Positions 1 to 6,001 of a stretch of DNA of 9,871 bases are shown one piece after another. Within the stretch, counting starts at the first letter, position 1, and every line of letters begins with the position of its first letter. A model generated the notes under the pieces. It did not search any database. It saw only the letters and a list, made by a program, of their open reading frames with translations, and had not been told where the DNA came from. The DNA lies in NCBI GenBank assembly GCA_007129655.1, contig SKVC01000045.1:1-9871 (forward strand), read 5' to 3'. Position numbers and translations under genes: made by a program. Source of the stretch: Thermoplasmata archaeon (GTDB lineage: Archaea; Thermoplasmatota; Thermoplasmata; Halarchaeoplasmatales; Halarchaeoplasmataceae).

Positions 1-907
1 CCAGTAAGCTTGAGCCCTTGATCACTTTACCCACGGAGTTTATACCTTTGATAGCCATCTCGGCGACGTGCTTGGGCATGTTATCATTTATTGCCCTGCC
101 GGCGAGGATCACTTGAGGATGATGCCCAAGTTCTTTGGCCTTGTAAACTAGATAATAAGGGTCCACCGGGATGCAGTGTCCGCCTACAAGACCTGGGCTG
201 TAACGATGAAAATTCCATTTGGTCGCAGCGGCTTCGAGAACTGCATTCGTATCCAAACCCATCTTGTTGAATATCATTGAAAGTTCGTTCATCAACGCGA
301 TATTCAGATCTCTCTGAACGTTCTCTATCACCTTGGCGGCTTCTGCGGTTTTTATGTTCTCCGCCTTGTAGACTTCTGTGATCTTACCGTACAATTCCGC
401 CAATCGGTCGGTGATATCTTCGTTCATACCGGATACTACCTTAACGATTCCGTCTACGTCGTGCTCCGCATCTCCGGGATTCACCCTTTCCGGTGAGTAT
501 CCAACGAAGAAATCTTCACCGCACTTCATACCGGATTCACTTTCCAATATAGGTACGGCGAATTCTTCGGTCACACCGGGATACACGGTGGTTTCGTATA
601 CCACGACCGCTCCCTTCTTCATGTATTTACCAACGGTCTTGCTTGATGATTCGATGTAAGACAGATCCGGATTCTTGGATCTGGCCACCGGTGTCGGAAC
701 GCAGACCAATATGTAGTCTGCTTTGCCGATAACCGCAGGATCTTGTGTGGCTGTAAAAGTCTCATCTTTCATGCTCTCTACTTTTTTCTCGGAAACGTCG
801 TAACCGATCACATCGAAGTGTTTGGACAGTAGTTTTGCTAGAGGATATCCTACATAACCTAGACCTACCACGCATACTACAGTATCCGGCTGTAACCTAC
901 CAGTCAT
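1..907 (-). CDS. UDP-N-acetylhexosamine 6-dehydrogenase (TviB/WbpO type), 3' end outside window
   Basis: NAD-dependent dehydrogenase of the UDP-glucose/GDP-mannose dehydrogenase family. By family it oxidises C6 of a UDP-N-acetylhexosamine to the uronate in the cytoplasm, for polysaccharide or glycoprotein glycan synthesis. I translated the minus strand from ATG at 907; the frame stays open for 302 codons to the window edge, against about 420 in the full family, so the C-terminal UDP-binding domain is mostly missing here. Visible are the Rossmann motif GLGYVG (residues 15-20), the GYSPER and NPGD segment (136-146), the long conserved helix with VIENVQRDLNIALMNE, and GGHC with the likely catalytic Cys245 followed by PVDPYY. 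The GYSPERxNPGD and GGHCxxVDPYY signatures point to the TviB/WbpO/WecC branch rather than to UDP-glucose dehydrogenase. The start is supported by GAGGGTGAT a few bases upstream. It diverges from ugd. GlcNAc versus GalNAc versus ManNAc specificity cannot be read from sequence. Confidence 0.93.
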   Translation of the reverse strand, partial: MTGRLQPDTVVCVVGLGYVGYPLAKLLSKHFDVIGYDVSEKKVESMKDETFTATQDPAVIGKADYILVCVPTPVARSKNPDLSYIESSSKTVGKYMKKGAVVVYETTVYPGVTEEFAVPILESESGMKCGEDFFVGYSPERVNPGDAEHDVDGIVKVVSGMNEDITDRLAELYGKITEVYKAENIKTAEAAKVIENVQRDLNIALMNELSMIFNKMGLDTNAVLEAAATKWNFHRYSPGLVGGHCIPVDPYYLVYKAKELGHHPQVILAGRAINDNMPKHVAEMAIKGINSVGKVIKGSSLL

Positions 908-1031
908 CTTAATCACCCTCAAGGAACGGTTTAATCGGTAAATATCTTTCGTATAAGTTTTAATGATTTTAAAAAATGATTAGATTTCAAGTAATAAAAA
1001 CATTAATAACATCCTGCACGATGAACCTTTC
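908..1031. promoter_or_regulatory. divergent promoter region between the two sugar dehydrogenases
   Basis: This 124-bp AT-rich gap must start transcription in both directions. For the minus-strand gene, ACTTATACG (complement of about 950-958) would place the transcript start near 929, leaving a short leader with the GAGGGTGAT ribosome site. For ugd, AT-rich boxes lie around 991-1010 (AATAAAAAC and ATTAATAAC). No good ribosome site precedes the ATG at 1032, so ugd may be leaderless or nearly so. The exact boxes are inference from spacing to the start codons. Confidence 0.45.
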
Positions 1032-2327
1032 ATGCGTATAAGTGTGATAGGTACGGGATATGTAGGACTGGTGAGCGGAGTAGGCTTTGCATCGGTTGGC
1101 CATGACGTGTTATGTGTTGATATCGATGAAGAGAAAGTGGAGATGATAAACCGCGGAGAACCTCCCATATATGAAAAAGGTTTGGAAGAATTGCTAGGTG
1201 TGTTGGTAACTTCCGGTAAGCTAAAAGCAACTACGGATACCGCCAGGGCGGTTGTTAAAACCGATATAACATTCATCTGCGTAGGCACCCCTTCAGGAGA
1301 AGACGGCGGACAGGACCTTTCCTATATAGAAAAAGCAGCGGAGGACGTCGCTGAAGCTCTTGCTAAAAAGGATGATTATCACGTCGTCTGCGTTAAGAGT
1401 ACAGTTAAACCAGGTACCACCGACGGACTTGTTCTTAGAGCGCTGGAAAGCAGCGGTAAAAAGGTAGGCGACGATTTCGGACTGGCTATGAACCCAGAAT
1501 TTCTACGGGAAGGAATAGCGCTGAAGGACTTTATGGAACCAGATAGGGTGGTCATCGGTGCTTTGGACAAAAGGAGCATGGAGATCCTCGCCGAAGTCTA
1601 CAAAGAATTTCCTGCACCAAAGGTATACACCGACCTTAGAACCGCAGAGATGATAAAGTACGTGTCCAACGCATTATTGGCAACCAAGATATCCTTTGCT
1701 AACGAAGTATCACGCATCTGCGAAGAAACCGGTATAGACGTATACGATGTTATGGGAGGAGTGGGGCTGGACCACAGGATCAATCGCGATTTCTTGAACG
1801 CCGGCTGCGGCTTCGGGGGTAGTTGCTTCCCCAAGGATGTAAAAGCGTTGGTTAAATATGCACACGAACTGGGTATGAGCAGTCATCTCTTGGATGCTGT
1901 ATTGGAAGTGAACGAAGAACAGCCGGTACACGTCATCGACATGTTGGAAAGAAATATGGGTTCTCTCGAAGATAAGAAAGTTACCGTACTCGGTTTGGCC
2001 TTCAAAGGCGGAACCGATGATATCCGGGAGACCAGAGCACTGCCCATGGTGAAGGAATTGGTTAAAAGGGGATCTGAGGTAGTCGGTTATGATCCAGAAG
2101 CCATGAAAAATTTTTCTTTCGTCGTGGATTACATCGACTACGCTGGTGATTTGGAGGAAGCCCTCGAAGGTGCTGATGCCTGTATAATACAGAACGATTG
2201 GCAGGAATTTAAAGAATTGACATCCGATGATTTTGCCGTTATGAAGAATAAAATTGTGCTGGACGGGCGCCGACTTCTGGATCCGAGTAAATTAGACGGT
2301 GTGACATACTTAGGCGTCGGTCTTTAA
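1032..2327 (+). CDS. ugd: UDP-glucose 6-dehydrogenase
   Basis: Converts UDP-glucose to UDP-glucuronate with two NAD+, in the cytoplasm. The 431-residue length is normal for the family. The N-terminal Rossmann domain carries GTGYVG (residues 7-12) followed by the acidic VDID strand end. The central region has the EFLREG motif and the NALLATKISFANE helix. The active-site segment GCGFGGSCFPKD contains Cys265, the expected thioester cysteine, and the C-terminal UDP-binding domain has LAFKGGTDDIRETRA and DGRRLLDP. The GSCFPKD form of the active site and the start motif separate it from its divergent neighbour, which has GGHC. An ATG at 1021 is out of frame, so 1032 is the natural start. Its product is the substrate of the epimerase encoded convergently next door, and the two stop codons overlap by four bases (TTAA, 2324-2327). 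A GDP-mannose dehydrogenase is the main alternative, but the epimerase neighbour favours UDP-glucose. Confidence 0.93.
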   Translation: MRISVIGTGYVGLVSGVGFASVGHDVLCVDIDEEKVEMINRGEPPIYEKGLEELLGVLVTSGKLKATTDTARAVVKTDITFICVGTPSGEDGGQDLSYIEKAAEDVAEALAKKDDYHVVCVKSTVKPGTTDGLVLRALESSGKKVGDDFGLAMNPEFLREGIALKDFMEPDRVVIGALDKRSMEILAEVYKEFPAPKVYTDLRTAEMIKYVSNALLATKISFANEVSRICEETGIDVYDVMGGVGLDHRINRDFLNAGCGFGGSCFPKDVKALVKYAHELGMSSHLLDAVLEVNEEQPVHVIDMLERNMGSLEDKKVTVLGLAFKGGTDDIRETRALPMVKELVKRGSEVVGYDPEAMKNFSFVVDYIDYAGDLEEALEGADACIIQNDWQEFKELTSDDFAVMKNKIVLDGRRLLDPSKLDGVTYLGVGL

Positions 2328-3280
2328 ATTAGATCGTGGTACTTTTTGTACCATTCCACAAAATGCTCTATGCCCTTTTCCACACTGGTTTTCGGCTCGA
2401 ATCCGAGCATATTTTTTGCCTTTGATATATCCGCATAGGTTTTTTCTACATCTCCCGGCTGCATGGGGAGCATATTCTTTTTCGCTTCGATGCCTAAAGC
2501 CTCTTCCAATTTATTTATCACGTACATCAGATTGACCGTTGTGTGATTACCCAGGTTGAATATCTCATAATCGAAGGGATTGTCTATAGAACTGATCACA
2601 CCGCTAACGATATCATCGATGTAGGTAAAATCACGCTTCATGTTCCCGTAATTGAAAACGTCTATCGGTTTATCCTGAAGCATATTTTCCGTAAATAGAT
2701 ACATGGCCATATCCGGACGACCCCAGGGTCCGTAAACCGTGAAAAATCTAAGACCGGAACACGGTATACCGTAAAGATGATGATAGGAATGTGCCATCAC
2801 TTCGTTGGCTACCTTGGTTGCCGCGTAAAATGATATCGGATGAGTGATATCGTAATCTTCCGAGAACGGTATCTCGGTACATCCGCCATATACTGAGGAA
2901 GAAGATGCGAAAACCAGGTTATCCACTTCCTTGTGTCTGCAGACTTCTAGTACGTTGGTAAAGGCCTCTAGGTTCGAACGTTGATATGCTTGCGGATTAT
3001 CGATGGAGTACCTAACACCTGCCTGGGCTGCTAAGTGACACATCCTTGTGATATTATGTTGGTCAAAGGTTTTTTCTAAGGATTCGTAATCGCAGAGATC
3101 TTTATGATAGAACTTGTAGTTGTCGTATCCTTCCAGTATGGAGTTCCGCGCCCACTTTAGGTCCTGGTCGTAGTAGTCATTTACATTGTCGTAACCTACC
3201 ACCTTTTCTCCACGTTCCAGCAGTGTCTTAGCCACGTGGAATCCGATGAATCCTGCAGAGCCTGTTACCATCATGCTCAT
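2324..3280 (-). CDS. UDP-glucuronate 4-epimerase (short-chain dehydrogenase/epimerase family)
   Basis: Extended SDR enzyme that interconverts UDP-glucuronate and UDP-galacturonate through a transient 4-keto intermediate on bound NAD. The protein has 318 residues, about the usual length. It shows GSAGFIG (7-13) for NAD binding, Asp31 after the second strand, the SSSSVYG strand with the catalytic Ser region (127-132), and YAATK with Tyr152 and Lys156. The block RFFTVYGPWGRPDMA (178-192) and the following DVFNYGNMKRDFTYIDD are typical of the glucuronate epimerase branch (CapI/LspL-like) rather than of plain GalE. The ATG at 3280 overlaps the stop of the upstream nucleotidyltransferase gene as ATGA, and GAGGGGGA stands just before it, so the two are translationally coupled in one operon. 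Together with the convergent ugd it completes the route to UDP-galacturonate. UDP-glucose 4-epimerase activity is a less likely alternative. Confidence 0.9.
   Translation of the reverse strand: MSMMVTGSAGFIGFHVAKTLLERGEKVVGYDNVNDYYDQDLKWARNSILEGYDNYKFYHKDLCDYESLEKTFDQHNITRMCHLAAQAGVRYSIDNPQAYQRSNLEAFTNVLEVCRHKEVDNLVFASSSSVYGGCTEIPFSEDYDITHPISFYAATKVANEVMAHSYHHLYGIPCSGLRFFTVYGPWGRPDMAMYLFTENMLQDKPIDVFNYGNMKRDFTYIDDIVSGVISSIDNPFDYEIFNLGNHTTVNLMYVINKLEEALGIEAKKNMLPMQPGDVEKTYADISKAKNMLGFEPKTSVEKGIEHFVEWYKKYHDLI
2337..2353 (+). terminator. possible terminator hairpin downstream of ugd, inside the epimerase 3' end
   Basis: TGGTAC (2337-2342), TTTTT (2343-2347) and GTACCA (2348-2353) form a perfect 6-bp stem with a five-T loop, 10 bases past the ugd stop. 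It overlaps the last codons of the convergent epimerase gene (the WYKKY segment), so the symmetry may be partly a coding coincidence. The U-rich loop could help end the ugd transcript before it runs antisense into the epimerase. Confidence 0.3.
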
Positions 3281-4050
3281 TCGTATTCCCCCTCTTCGGC
3301 GATACGCTCCATCTCCAGTTCGTCGGCTTCACGCAATGACTCGAATGTGCCTATATCGAAGCGTTTTCCCGTGAATATGTAGCCGTAAAGGCCGTTACCG
3401 CCTTTTCTCATGAGTTCGATGGAATCCGTTAACCACAATTCTCCATTCTTCCCGGGTTCCGTAGCTTCGATGTAGGAGAATATCTTTCCGTTCAACACCA
3501 TCATCCCAGCGATATTCAGCCAATGGTCATTGAGCTTGTAGGGTTCGGCCTCTTCCCATGTGGGCTTTTCGATCATCCCGTTGATCTGGTTATTTTCATC
3601 CATCTGGACCACACCGAATCTTCTCGGGTCCTCCACCGGATTCAATACCAGGGTGCCGGTACTTTTCTTCTCTTTATGGAATTTGATTATTCTGTCCATG
3701 GTATCGTAGGGTGTGATATAGTTATCACCGTACATTATAACAAAATCTTCATCACCGATAAAATCGTCACCGAGAGATACAGCATGGGCGGTACCCAAGG
3801 GTTCTTCCTGCATCCTGTAATATATTTTCAGCCCTAAGCGTTTACCGGAGCCCAGATAATCCACTAGAGCGTGTTTCTTCCATCCGACGATTATCAGGAC
3901 GTCCTCTATACCTCCGGCCTTCAAAACCTTCAGTACGTGCTCGATCACAGGTCTCCTACCAACCCGTATCATCTCCTTGGGGATCGCATCGGTTATGGGT
4001 TTTAGCCTATTACCCACACCGGCTGCCAGTACTATTGCTTTCTTTACCAC
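3277..4050 (-). CDS. sugar-1-phosphate nucleotidyltransferase, probable UTP-glucose-1-phosphate uridylyltransferase
   Basis: Cytoplasmic NTP_transferase-family enzyme that joins a nucleotide to a sugar-1-phosphate. In this setting UDP-glucose is the likely product, feeding Ugd and the epimerase. Numbering from the GTG start, the signature LAAGVGNRLKP (8-18) and PKE (24-26) form the nucleotide-binding loop. It has Asn where most members have Thr in GxGTR. MYGDN carries the metal-binding Asp, followed by a FGVV/EKP segment and a GELWLTDSI segment typical of GalU/RmlA-like proteins. A TTG-initiated reading from 4077 would add nine residues, but AGGTGAT stands just upstream of GTG at 4050, and the protein then begins VVKKAIVLAAG as homologues do, so I choose 4050 (257 residues). 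It ends overlapping the epimerase start. It lacks the extra C-terminal beta-helix of bifunctional acetyltransferase forms. dTDP-glucose or other sugar specificity cannot be excluded. Confidence 0.85.
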   Translation of the reverse strand: MVKKAIVLAAGVGNRLKPITDAIPKEMIRVGRRPVIEHVLKVLKAGGIEDVLIIVGWKKHALVDYLGSGKRLGLKIYYRMQEEPLGTAHAVSLGDDFIGDEDFVIMYGDNYITPYDTMDRIIKFHKEKKSTGTLVLNPVEDPRRFGVVQMDENNQINGMIEKPTWEEAEPYKLNDHWLNIAGMMVLNGKIFSYIEATEPGKNGELWLTDSIELMRKGGNGLYGYIFTGKRFDIGTFESLREADELEMERIAEEGEYE

Positions 4051-4161
4051 GATATCACCTATATGATATCCCGCCAATAAGCTCCTTGATTAATTATCTT
4101 TTCCCACCGCTCTACACAAATTATTTATCTTGTTTTGCCGTGCTGTTGTTAGAGTGAAATC
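4051..4161. promoter_or_regulatory. divergent promoters for the nucleotidyltransferase-epimerase operon and the cupin gene
   Basis: On the plus strand AAATTATTTAT (4118-4128) is a good archaeal TATA-like box. A start about 25 bp downstream (near 4149) leaves a leader of roughly 12 bases with GAGTGA before the ATG at 4162. On the minus strand the ATTAATTAT stretch (about 4089-4098) would place initiation near 4070, giving a leader of about 20 bases that includes the AGGTGAT ribosome site of the GTG start at 4050. Positions are inferred from spacing. Confidence 0.5.
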
Positions 4162-4500
4162 ATGACAAAGGATAGAGATATAGTCTCGGAATTAGAGGGT
4201 GGCGGATTCATAATGGAAGACTTGATCGATTATCAGGACGGGGCAATCGTCAGCAAGACGTTGATAGACAAAGAAACCGGTACTTTAACGGTGTTCGCCT
4301 TCGACGAAGGTCAGAGTCTGAGTGAGCATACCGCACCACATCACGCGTTTCTACAGGTCTTAGATGGCGAAGTCAAGGTGACCATCGAAGGCGAGGGATA
4401 CGAATTGAGTCGTGGAGAGACCATCGCCATGCCTGCAAACAAGCCACACGCCGTGGAGGCTCTGAGCAAGTTCAAGATGCTGTTGATCATGATACGGTAG
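4162..4500 (+). CDS. small single-domain cupin protein
   Basis: A 112-residue one-domain cupin (Cupin_2 type) of unknown substrate. Cupin motif 1 is GQSLSEHTAPHHAFLQVLDGE (about 50-70), with candidate metal ligands His56, His60 or His61, and Gln65 in the place of the usual Glu. Motif 2 is GETIAMPANKPHA (85-97), with His96. These fit a small beta-barrel that may bind a divalent metal; the SEHTAP form is common in short bacterial and archaeal cupins of unassigned role. The first ATG has a close GAGTGA ribosome site and a well-placed TATA box. An internal ATG at 4213, preceded by GAGGGTGGCGGA, could start a 95-residue form that still keeps the whole barrel. It diverges from the nucleotidyltransferase operon. 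Its N-terminal half lacks the features of sugar isomerase cupins such as RmlC, so I do not assign it to the sugar pathway. Confidence 0.85.
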   Translation: MTKDRDIVSELEGGGFIMEDLIDYQDGAIVSKTLIDKETGTLTVFAFDEGQSLSEHTAPHHAFLQVLDGEVKVTIEGEGYELSRGETIAMPANKPHAVEALSKFKMLLIMIR

Positions 4501-4525
4501 TTATCGGATCGGGGATTGAACCGTC

Positions 4526-4562
4526 AAGTATATATACTTACGAGTATATTGCTTACGAGTAT
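4526..4562 (+). promoter_or_regulatory. palindromic TATA box and repeat pair at the start of the DUF234 ATPase gene
   Basis: AAGTATATATACTT (4526-4539) is a perfect 14-bp palindrome containing the TATA box, centred about 28 bp before the ATG at 4561. With no ribosome site, the transcript is probably leaderless. CTTACGAGTAT occurs at 4537-4547 and again at 4552-4562, with a 15-bp period. The repeats fill the space between the TATA box and the start codon, where a bound protein would block initiation. The operator role is inference. Confidence 0.55.
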
Positions 4563-5964
4563 GTTAATAAATTTCGTAGATCGAGAGGAAGAATTAGCGT
4601 TTCTCGAAGAAAAATACCGTTCGGAGGGTTTTGAACTTATAATCATATATGGAAGAAGGAGGGTGGGTAAGACAGAGTTGATAAAGAAATTCATACATGA
4701 TAAACCATCTATTTACTGCCTTTCCTCCTTGGAAGACAAGGAAAAACAATTGGAAGGTATAGGGAACGACATCTCAAATTATTTTGGAGGGATAAAACCA
4801 TACATTCGTGAATGGGAAGACCTCTTTCAATATTTTACTGAAAAGGCACCAGAGGGAACCATACTTGTAATAGATGAATTCCCTTATCTTATGGAAGAAA
4901 ACAATTCCATACCATCCTACTTCCAGAAGTTTGTTGACGAGTACCTAAAAAATAAAAATTTGATGGTCATACTTTGTGGTTCATCCATAGGTATGATGGA
5001 AGATTTGAAATCATACAAAAACCCATTGTACGGTAGAAGAACCGGACAGATAGACCTAAAACAGTTCAAATTCAAAGATGCAAGAAAGATGCTACCAAAA
5101 ACAAATTTTCAGGAAGAAATACGATATTATTCTGTTTTCGGAGGCATACCATTTTACCTTCAAAAGATCACCGAATCCACGTTGAGGGATAACATCAAGG
5201 AAAAAATATGTAGAAATGTTGAGATACTGCATGAAGAACCTTATATCCTTTTGAGACAGGAATTTCGGAAACCCAACCGATATTTTTCAATAATGGAATC
5301 TGTTTCCTCAGGCCACACTACGCCAAAAGCCATATCCGACAGCACAAAGATACCGTTACAGAGCGTTCCAAAGTATCTAGGTGAATTGGAAAGAGTTAGA
5401 TTGATAAGTCACATTTTTCCTGTCACAGATAGAGAAAAAAAATCTAGGAGAGGTATATATGAGATATCGGATAACTTTTTTGACTTCTGGTTTCGGTTCT
5501 TGAGTCCCCATCTTTCCGATGTTGAAAAGGGGTATGACGAATTTGTTGACGACCACGTAATGCCCGGGCTTGACAGATATGTGGGAAGAAAATTCGAAAA
5601 TGTATGCATCGAATTTTTAAGAGAAATATCTAAACTCGAGGGCAAGATAAGATTCACTAAGATCGGAAAATGGTGGTACAAGGAAGAAGAAATTGATGTT
5701 GTGGCTCTTAATGAAAGGGATAAGCATATCTATTTTGGTGAATGTAAATGGAGTAATAATAAAGTCGGAACGAGTTTATTACAAGACCTGAAAGAAAAGG
5801 CTAAAAATGTAAGATGGTTGAGCGATGATCGTACGGAAGAATACATATTGTTCTCGAAATCGAGTTTTACAAGCGGTTTGATCAAAGAGGCAAATAAAGA
5901 TGAGAATATATCGCTTTACGATTTAAATGATATGGAAAGGTGTTTTACCGCTGTAAAAACATGA
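4561..5964 (+). CDS. archaeal ATPase with DUF234-type C-terminal nuclease-like domain
   Basis: A 467-residue protein of the archaeal AAA/STAND-like ATPase family (ATPase_2 plus DUF234). The ATPase domain has Walker A GRRRVGKT (31-38, Lys37), Walker B ILVIDE (101-106), a LCGSS strand-end sensor (138-142) and the GRRTGQI arginine segment (158-164). A winged-helix-like part follows (about 240-295), then the FWFRF segment (309-313) typical of this family. The C-terminus has a PD-(D/E)XK-like set: Glu346, Asp379 in EIDVVA, and Glu394 and Lys396 in GECKW. Members are abundant in archaea, are often encoded alone, and have no settled function; DNA-related or defence-like roles have been suggested. 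An in-frame TTG at 4516 would put the TATA box inside the gene, so ATG 4561 is preferred. The coding sequence is richer in A and T than the sugar genes, which may indicate transfer. Its end abuts the kynureninase promoter. Confidence 0.88.
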   Translation: MLINFVDREEELAFLEEKYRSEGFELIIIYGRRRVGKTELIKKFIHDKPSIYCLSSLEDKEKQLEGIGNDISNYFGGIKPYIREWEDLFQYFTEKAPEGTILVIDEFPYLMEENNSIPSYFQKFVDEYLKNKNLMVILCGSSIGMMEDLKSYKNPLYGRRTGQIDLKQFKFKDARKMLPKTNFQEEIRYYSVFGGIPFYLQKITESTLRDNIKEKICRNVEILHEEPYILLRQEFRKPNRYFSIMESVSSGHTTPKAISDSTKIPLQSVPKYLGELERVRLISHIFPVTDREKKSRRGIYEISDNFFDFWFRFLSPHLSDVEKGYDEFVDDHVMPGLDRYVGRKFENVCIEFLREISKLEGKIRFTKIGKWWYKEEEIDVVALNERDKHIYFGECKWSNNKVGTSLLQDLKEKAKNVRWLSDDRTEEYILFSKSSFTSGLIKEANKDENISLYDLNDMERCFTAVKT

Positions 5965-5970
5965 TACGGT

Positions 5971-5983
5971 AAAAATATTATAA
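5971..5983 (+). promoter_or_regulatory. TATA-like box for the kynureninase gene
   Basis: AAAAATATTATAA sits about 25 bp before ATG 6002, with no ribosome-site-like sequence between them. This is the arrangement expected for a leaderless archaeal transcript. It lies in the 37-bp gap after the ATPase stop, so kynureninase can be transcribed separately from the gene before it. Confidence 0.5.
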
Positions 5984-6001
5984 TGTACACGCATACCATC
6001 G

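Noticed and set aside
378..659. 93-codon plus-strand open frame
   Set aside because: It lies antisense inside the well-conserved dehydrogenase gene, has low-complexity Ser/Thr/Pro composition and no promoter or ribosome site.
4516..4560. In-frame N-terminal extension of the DUF234 ATPase from TTG
   Set aside because: It would translate the TATA box and the repeat pair. The family normally begins near the FVDREEEL segment, just after ATG 4561.
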